Assembly: GCA_023402915.1 (NCBI GenBank)
Contig: JAEYFO010000300.1
Coordinates: 1-5,439, forward strand
Length of the DNA stretch: 5,439 nucleotides
Direction of reading: 5' to 3'
From: Bacillota bacterium
Lineage (GTDB): Bacteria; Bacillota; Clostridia; Christensenellales; CALWSW01
Shown here in pieces: positions 5,252-5,439 of the stretch (its first letter is position 1; every line of letters starts with the position of its first letter). The translations under genes were made by a program, and so were the position numbers. The notes under the pieces are model-generated. The model did no database searches and had not been told where the DNA came from. It was given only the letters and a program-made list of their open reading frames with translations.

Positions 5252-5439
5252 TTATTTTTGAACCAGCCGCGCAATGCGCGAACGGTGGATCTTCATCGCC
5301 GCCCGGGGGCAAAGCTCCTGGCAGCAGAAGCAGCGGATGCACTTTTCCCGGTCGATCTGCGGCAGCCTGTTTTCGATCCGGATCGCCTTGGGCGGGCAGG
5401 CCCGGGCGCATTCGCCGCAGCCCACGCACAGCTTTGGGT
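5252..5439 (-). CDS. C-terminal 2[4Fe-4S] ferredoxin domain, probably of a DUF362 protein (partial, 5' end outside window)
   Basis: Only the last 61 residues are in the window; the gene enters at the right edge and ends at TAA (5254..5252). Two complete 4Fe-4S motifs are visible: CVGCGECARACP (visible residues 4-15) and CIRCFCCQELCP (33-44), both CxxCxxCxxxCP, so the domain should hold two iron-sulfur clusters and carry electrons. The second motif's CxRCxCCxELCP form and the short basic tail after it (AMKIHRSRIARLVQK) match the usual end of DUF362-domain proteins of Clostridia, where the ferredoxin module is C-terminal. The DUF362 part itself is not seen, so another ferredoxin-containing protein remains possible. 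A terminator lies 66 bases downstream. Confidence 0.85.
   Translation of the reverse strand, partial: PKLCVGCGECARACPPKAIRIENRLPQIDREKCIRCFCCQELCPRAAMKIHRSRIARLVQK

Noticed and set aside
4402..5274. Several 70-133-codon frames on both strands across the repeat region
   Set aside because: They overlap one another, have no ribosome binding sites or domains, and their internal similarities come from the DNA repeats.
5217..5429. A 70-codon minus-strand frame at the right edge
   Set aside because: It is a frame shadow of the ferredoxin-domain gene, whose frame contains two full 4Fe-4S motifs.

Overview
The window looks like chromosomal DNA from a GC-rich, low-redundancy Gram-positive anaerobe of the Clostridia (Oscillospiraceae/Eubacteriales-like). 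This is inferred from AGGAGG-type ribosome binding sites, a VanW/G5 cell-envelope lipoprotein, a FadR-type GntR regulator, and a DUF362-like ferredoxin tail. No sequence search was possible, so the taxon is a guess.

Layout, left to right. (1) Positions 1-210 hold no supported gene, but carry a hairpin terminator at 28-64 and a weaker one at about 117-143. (2) On the minus strand, a FadR/GntR-family regulator (2147..1461) is followed 2 bp later by a beta-class DNA methyltransferase (1458..211). They form a tight two-gene operon with one readable promoter (2220..2192). No restriction endonuclease is visible. (3) A 267-bp divergent intergenic region holds promoters for both directions and palindromes that could be operators. 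(4) On the plus strand, a VanW-domain lipoprotein (2415..3911) ends in a strong intrinsic terminator (3932-3984). (5) A MutT/8-oxo-dGTPase-like Nudix gene (4069..4521) is interrupted by an in-frame TAA at codon 109, with recognisable family sequence continuing after it. (6) Positions 4522-5145 carry no convincing gene but hold a decayed, imperfect tandem-repeat array. (7) A terminator at 5144-5186 separates this from the 3' end of a minus-strand gene encoding a 2[4Fe-4S] ferredoxin domain, probably the C-terminus of a DUF362 protein, cut by the window edge.

Functionally the genes do not form one obvious pathway. The best candidate for a linked unit is the regulator-methyltransferase pair: a ligand- or metal-responsive FCD regulator cotranscribed with a solitary DNA methyltransferase, which could make methylation of the genome condition-dependent. 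The VanW lipoprotein shares their divergent promoter region and could fall under the same regulator, but this is inference. The repeat array and the broken Nudix gene suggest that 4000-5150 is a less constrained, decaying segment.
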